DNA from: Brevipalpus yothersi
Taxonomy: Eukaryota; Arthropoda; Arachnida; Trombidiformes; Tenuipalpidae
Length of the DNA: 64,000 nt
Assembly: GCA_003956705.1 (NCBI GenBank)
Contig: QZCP01000153.1
Coordinates: forward strand, 57,410 to 121,409
Reading direction: 5' to 3'
Part shown: piece by piece, positions 58,823 to 64,000 of the stretch
Layout: the number at the start of each line of letters is the position of its first letter
How positions within the stretch are numbered: the stretch's first letter is position 1
Notes under the pieces: generated by a model
Databases searched by the model: none
What the model was told of the DNA's origin: nothing
The model's input: only the letters and a program-made list of their open reading frames with translations
Program-made: the position numbers and the translations under genes

Positions 58823-61191
58823 TGTGGCTTAAGATGATATCAAGGTTGATGATAGAATACCTCTGTGAAATTCATTAATCCATTCCTTCATGGTGAGTTA
58901 AAATTTGAAATTTAAAATTCCCATGAGAGTAACCCCTTTCTTTTCTTTTCATCTAGTGAACAAGTGGAGATGCAAATTGCATACATGCTCTCATGTATGT
59001 ACCTTGCCTATTTGCATAAAATTGTCATTCATCTTTTTTACTTCTATCTTTAACAAAAAAAATACTATTCTATTGGTTAAGCTTATGTAATGTCATTGAA
59101 TGAAAGAATTTCATCATTTGGATAAGATTAGAAATAAAAAATAAAATCTTATACACACACACACAAGATCATCGACTTTTTCCATGCATCATTTCAAGTT
59201 CAGAGAATATTTTTTTTTCTTTCTTAGTCACTTGATTCGAATTATAATGATCATGATGATCGGTTTTAAACTTACCCGAAGTTCACCGGGCCTTTTTGGA
59301 TGATACATCTCTTGACGTCCCAGCGTGCCACATTGATTTAAACGAATGTAAAAATCAAATCTATTCGATCCAGTGCGATTAACGTATACACAATTGGGAT
59401 CATGAACATAGCCAGCACTATAAATTAAACCAGTAAAAGTTCCGTTGAATACAGTAACCACTTTCATATAATCATCTGAACACTCCGCTGAAATATCTGT
59501 GTGTGTGTATATAAGTAGAAAGCAGTAAAAATCAGTGATTGATTGATCGATAATATCATATCAAATTAGCATGAGAATTCATTTGTCTCCCCTTCTTTTC
59601 GCTTAAGAATCGTATCAAATTTGATTGAGCATTAAAAATCTTTCTCTCAATTAGAAGACAAATTTTATGCTCAATCAAATTAAATAATTATACATGTATT
59701 TTGTATCATGAATATAACATTCCAAGTGATACTCACGCTCAACTCGAGTCAAATTGATGCCCGGTTTGCGTGCCATTCCATTGCCATTAGGATAGAAAGA
59801 GAATGAAGATGAGGATGCTGATGGTGATGCCGGTAAACTGCCACCAAAGCCAACTGGATTAGAGCTGCTACCACCGAATGGTGGTGTATGGACCAATGGT
59901 GCTTGTGGTATGGATGGTGGTGGTGGTGCTGCTGGATTGGATGGTGTGATTGGATTTCGAAATCCACTTGGAATACCTGAAAGTGGTGGTACACGAGGTG
60001 GATAAGCCGGACGATTTCGGTAGTCAATCCATCTCAATCGATGTTCAGTACTAGCAGTTTGCAGTGAGCTTGTGGTATCATTAATCGCAGAGGAGGAAGA
60101 AGAAGTTGAGGAAAAGGTGGAAACAGAGTTGGGTGTTGGATGCAAAAGAGATGAGGAAGAAGAAGAAGAAGAAGATGCGGCTAAAGATGGAGAAGAGGAG
60201 GAGGAGGATGATGATACAGATTTGAAAGAAGAGGAGGAAGAGGATAAAGAAGCAGAGGAAGAAGATGGCAAAAGTATTGAACTAGAATTGCTATTAGAAT
60301 ATGAGCTCCTATTGTTGCCATTGAAAAAATTATTCTTATTGGTATTGGTATTACTATTTGATTTACTACTAGAGAAAGTTGATTGAGAGGAGGATTGAGA
60401 GGAAGTACTGGTATTGGAAGAAGCACCATTCATATTGGGCTTATGATTATTAGTATGATAAGGCCTACTAGTACCGTTTCCGAGTTTGTCCACCATGGAT
60501 GAAGGAGGAGAAGGAATTGAATATGGAGAAGATCCACCAAGTCCAGCCAAACTGGCCGCATACAGTAAGGAAGGTAAGGTTTCAGTTGTATTGAGAATCA
60601 ATGAATCTTCACCATAATTTTCGGTAATTATCAATGGTGGTGGTGGCTGTGGCTGGGAGTAGATTGATGGTGAAGATGGTGATGAGGAGGACGATAAGGA
60701 TGAGGAAGAAGATGATGAAGGAGAAGAGGAGGAAGATGCTGATGATGATGGAGATAGTGATAGGATGGTTGGAGATGATTCGGTTGTCATCATCAATGAA
60801 TTGAATAATTCACGATCTTTTTCTTTATCTTTTCGTATTAACACCGCTACTGGGCCTACACTATCAGGTGAATCATTCACATTCATATTGAGCCATGTGT
60901 AATTGCCCAGAGTTATCTGTGTGTGTATGTATGTATGTGATGAGGAAGAAGATGAAGAGGGAAGAATTTCCGGTGAATAAAAAGGAAAAAGAAATTGAAA
61001 ATGAAAAAAACTTTCACATAAAAAGAAGTAATTACAGAGGAAAAGAGATTCAAAACTCAAAGTGATAGAAAATAAAATCATTGTAAGAAGAAAAAAATTT
61101 GAATCCAATTACTCACATGAAAATAGCTCAAAATGCTGATTAATTTGAGTATTCGATTTGAATAGCGATTGTGTGATCTACGTTGAATCAT
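53195..61191 (-). CDS. ZP-domain transmembrane (cuticular/apical matrix) protein with Ser-rich N-terminal region
   Basis: Nine exons: 61191-61117, 60916-59737, 59496-59276, 57975-57833, 57230-57049, 56694-56616, 54926-54764, 53674-53485 and 53424-53195. All phases agree, giving about 820 residues. A hydrophobic N terminus (RILKLISILSYFH, across the first junction) may act as signal peptide. Residues about 75-330 are Ser- and Pro-rich low complexity. The ZP domain then runs from ECSDDYMKVV through FTGLIYSAGYVHDPNCVYVN, RLNQCGTLG, MWNTLSIQYNP, NPPQCQMEIRRGFGT, GDPLTLLIHM, CIAHNGANQRLQLID and FRFTGSPALYLECDIHMCH to KCPPQRCYWR. A dibasic furin-like site (RNLSKR) follows, then one membrane helix (IALFVVSLMLVVVMSISISV) and a short cytoplasmic tail ending RPHSPRY. 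Arthropod relatives shape apical extracellular matrix and cuticle. I cannot name the exact orthologue. Confidence 0.88.
54927..56615 (-). other. Large intron of the ZP gene
   Basis: 1.7 kb, with CA/GT tracts and a GA tract (56148-56166). No internal exon was recognised; the phases on both sides (GG/A) restore a Gly codon. Confidence 0.65.
57976..59275 (-). other. Intron of the ZP gene with a (AG)n array
   Basis: 1.3 kb, phase 0. It includes (AG)n at 58767-58819 and an (AC)n tract at 59153-59164. No exon was recognised. Confidence 0.65.
58767..58819. repeat. (AG)n microsatellite
   Basis: About 52 bp of AG dinucleotides within a ZP gene intron. Confidence 0.95.
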
Positions 61192-61732
61192 AATTTCACT
61201 CTAATTGATGTTCACTTTTCTTCAGTGATGGTGATGGAGAGAGAGATGAAAAGATAAATGAGGAAGATGAATTCCTGGTGATGATGATATTCTTTTTTAT
61301 TCTACTCGAGAAAGGTGATTATCAAATGAATTTTTTCACTTTTCGCTCCTTCCGAAAGCCAAGTTCGGCGTGGCTAGTTCGGAAAAGGCTTGACAGTGAA
61401 AGATGATAATGATGGGAATATAGCGCTTGATGGTAATCTTCAAGCCTGTCTTGAAATAAAGAAAGATAGGGAAGATGGGTAAAGGGTCAAGGATAAGTGG
61501 AGAGAAGATGAGTAAATTATTGCTATCATCCATTGGATTTGTGTTGCATATAAAAAGGTATCATATTGACTTTATGGTTGTTTATACAACGTTACGCGCT
61601 AAACTATCAGCACAGTGATACTTGATCAACATGAGAAAATGTTTTATGTTCCTGAGAAAAAGAGAGAGAGGAAAGGTAACGCATGTAAGTGCGAATATGG
61701 TGCTAACAAACACGAATTTTAGAGAGAAAGAG

Positions 61733-61736
<4 letters not shown>

Positions 61737-61791
<55 letters not shown>
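61737..61791. repeat. (GA)n microsatellite
   Basis: About 52 bp of uninterrupted GA dinucleotides. Confidence 0.95.
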
Positions 61792-61794
<3 letters not shown>

Positions 61795-62921
61795 GAGTGA
61801 TCGAGAGACACGGAAGGAAGAGAGAGAGTAAAAGTGGGAGTCAAAGTGATGAGGATGAAACATTTCGGAAGCAGATTCACTGGATCGAAGCGGGCCGAAA
61901 TGGTCTTCCTCTTCTTTTTCCTAATCTCTCTCTCTCTCTCTCTCTCATCTTCTTTCAACTTGTCTCTAGTTAACGGGATCGTTCTCATTGACGAGTAAGT
62001 GTGAAGAACATGAAGGGGGGAGGGCGAGAGTGAAGGGAAAAGGAGGAGAAAGGAAACATCATCATGATCATGAAACGATGAATTCAGGGACTTATGTTTC
62101 ATCTTTTCTCTTTTCCTCTTCATCTTCTCATCATCATGATGGGTTAATCTGGACGGCATGACTGGCCAGGTTATTCGGGCGAAAGTATAACTGATATGAA
62201 GAGTAAACACAACGATACAGGAAAAGCGAAAGAAAAGGAGTTCTCACATTCTTTAAGGATGAGAGAAAAGTTTCATCTTCCTCCATCATGATCATCATTT
62301 TATTTCATAATAGTGAGAAAAATGATGATTTATCGTAATTTAAGAGAGAAAAATATTTTCATTTTTCGCTTGTTGCTTATTGTTGCTGTATACTATAATT
62401 GAATCAATCTCTCTCTCTTCCTTTGGCCAATAATGGCAATGATTAATCAGATGAGTAGACTAGACAGGTAGAGTGAAAGTTGATATGAAAAGGAGACAAT
62501 CAAGAGAAGGAAGAAGATGAAATGAATAGAACTAGGAAGAGAACATTTATCCATACAAAGAGATAGAGAATCAAACAAGATCAATGAAAATAAATAAAAT
62601 CAATCTCTTTTTTCAACCTCTTCTTCTTTTTCTTCTTCTATCCAGTAAAAGCGATAGTCTTTCATCTCAAATGGTATTCCTACTGTACCATATAAACGGT
62701 ATATAACAAGGTAACATCAATCTATCGATTTATTCTTTCATCTTCAAAATTGACTTGTAATGTTCGATTAATCACACACCGATTTGTGGTGAAGAGTGTA
62801 TCATCACCATCAAGAACAAATGTTTGATCAACTGATCATCAGAAAAAAGAATTTGAAATATCTTCATCCCAGCTGATACAATTAACATGCATCACATGTT
62901 ACCTGATTTAATGGTAGAGCA

Positions 62922-62926
<5 letters not shown>

Positions 62927-62972
<46 letters not shown>
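62927..62972. repeat. (CT)n microsatellite
   Basis: About 45 bp of uninterrupted CT dinucleotides. Confidence 0.95.
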
Positions 62973-62976
<4 letters not shown>

Positions 62977-64000
62977 ATTTTTACATCTTGAAGGTTGGTA
63001 AAATTTACATGCGAATATGAGCACAAAAAATCAAATAAAAATTGGATGAGAGAGTAAGAAATTCTCTTCATTCTCTCTCTGAGAAAATAGGAAAAATTTT
63101 CACCAAGGTTTATCGCTGTCATCGACCAGTGATGCTGGAAGAGGATAAAAAGTTTAATGAACTAACTGAGAGAAAGATGAGAGATGAGAAAGAAAACAAT
63201 CACGAATCAACATCATTTCTCTTCATCATAAAAATGATGCTAATTCTTATGCAAAACTTGGCTTGTCACTTGGCCCTGTGGCCTTCAAGCTCGAAAATTT
63301 TATCTCCATTGGAGCTGTTCATGTCAATCAAATTATGAGTAAAAGATGAGAGATCGTGGATTTTTATCAGATATATTCTCTCAAATTTCACTTTCCCTTT
63401 TTTTCACTTATATGAGGCCATCGTTCGATATGCATGAAATTTTGGTAGATTTCTCATAAGTCTCATAGTGTATGCAAAAAACTTCTAACGTTTTCTCTTT
63501 CAACATCATGAATGATGATCATAATTTTTGGCCCCCCTAAAAAACGGAATACACATTCACTTTTGCTCTCTGAACTTTCATGATGACCTATCCACGAATG
63601 GATAAGATCAAATTGATGTCAAGCGGATAATTAATCAGCTATTCTTTCATCTTGTTTCATGTTGAGTGTCCAATAACGTTATAGCCATTTGAGCTGACTC
63701 GGAGATGGATTCATGTCATTCGGCTAGTGAGTAGTTGAACATGATCTTAACTAGATCAACCATATTCATCCATAACCAACAAGAATATTCCCTATCTCTT
63801 GTCAGTTACTGATGATGATCGTGATGATGGTAATGTTGATCACATTTAGAGACTAATTTTTTTGACGACTAAATTTAGATCAATTTTTTGTCCACATACA
63901 TCACATCCAGTTTCTATGTTATGTTAGAATCAATGCATGACTATCACGTTAGGTTGAGGATCGGTATCAAGCGGTCTGTGTGTTCATTTCAACTCATTAT

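Larger units (their letters stand above)
61192..64000. other. Upstream region of the ZP gene, repeats only
   Basis: AT-rich with GA and CT arrays (61737-61791, 61925-61946, 62927-62972). Open frames here are either repeat-derived or short. No gene is supported. Confidence 0.5.

Noticed and set aside
60072..60386. Glu-rich open frame on the plus strand
   Set aside because: Antisense shadow of the Ser-rich exon of the ZP gene (TCx runs read as GAx).

Overview
The window is nuclear DNA from a small, AT-rich, intron-containing genome. The genes point to an arthropod: an ecdysone-cascade nuclear receptor of the E78 (NR1E) type, a crustacean-hyperglycaemic-hormone/ion-transport-peptide (CHH/ITP) hormone, an arthropod-type ZP-domain cuticular protein, and an uninterrupted KMT2C/D-type methyltransferase. 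Short introns, dense gene packing and very many CT/GA microsatellites make an acariform (astigmatid) mite my best guess. That is inference; no species marker was read.

Layout, left to right. The 3' part of an E78-like nuclear receptor (+, 1821-5146) is followed by about 3.3 kb without a recognisable gene. A two-exon CHH/ITP-family neuropeptide gene (-, 8942-8477) comes next, then about 3 kb unresolved. Ribosomal protein eL14 (-, 12725-11916) carries a candidate C/D snoRNA in an intron and stands head-to-head with the tRNA methyltransferase TRMT11 (+, 13100-14565). After a small intronless unknown gene (+, 14917-15324), V-ATPase subunit d (-, 17217-15895) stands head-to-head with ribulose-phosphate epimerase (+, 17938-18624). 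A predicted GPI-anchored protein with two copies of a GPR158-ectodomain-like module (-, 21958-19113) stands head-to-head with an ApoD-like lipocalin (+, 23096-23955). A giant nine-exon KMT2C/D gene (-, 38967-26002, about 4,026 codons) stands head-to-head with COX11 (+, 40383-41229). Then come an IGHMBP2-type helicase (-, 44205-41902), an intronless Lys/Pro/Ala-rich unknown (-, 47090-45633), the GATOR2 subunit WDR59 (-, 51266-47345), an assembly gap inside a CT repeat, and a nine-exon ZP-domain membrane protein (-, 61191-53195). The last 2.8 kb shows only repeats.

The genes do not form one pathway. Several serve basic cell functions: translation (eL14, TRMT11, possibly a snoRNA), respiration and proton pumping (COX11, V-ATPase d), the pentose phosphate pathway (RPE) and nutrient signalling (WDR59). 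Others are developmental or secreted (E78, KMT2, ITP, lipocalin, ZP protein).

The most striking observations are: (1) an internal tandem duplication of about 2.7 kb inside the KMT2C/D gene, giving two HMG boxes and two Pro/Gln-rich regions, with mosaic near-identity that suggests recent gene conversion; (2) a CHH/ITP hormone with canonical cysteine spacing and a C-terminal Gly-Arg amidation signal; (3) the duplicated GPR158-like ectodomain with a lipid-anchor tail instead of seven transmembrane helices. Exon boundaries were set by hand from splice signals and checked for reading phase; no database was searched.
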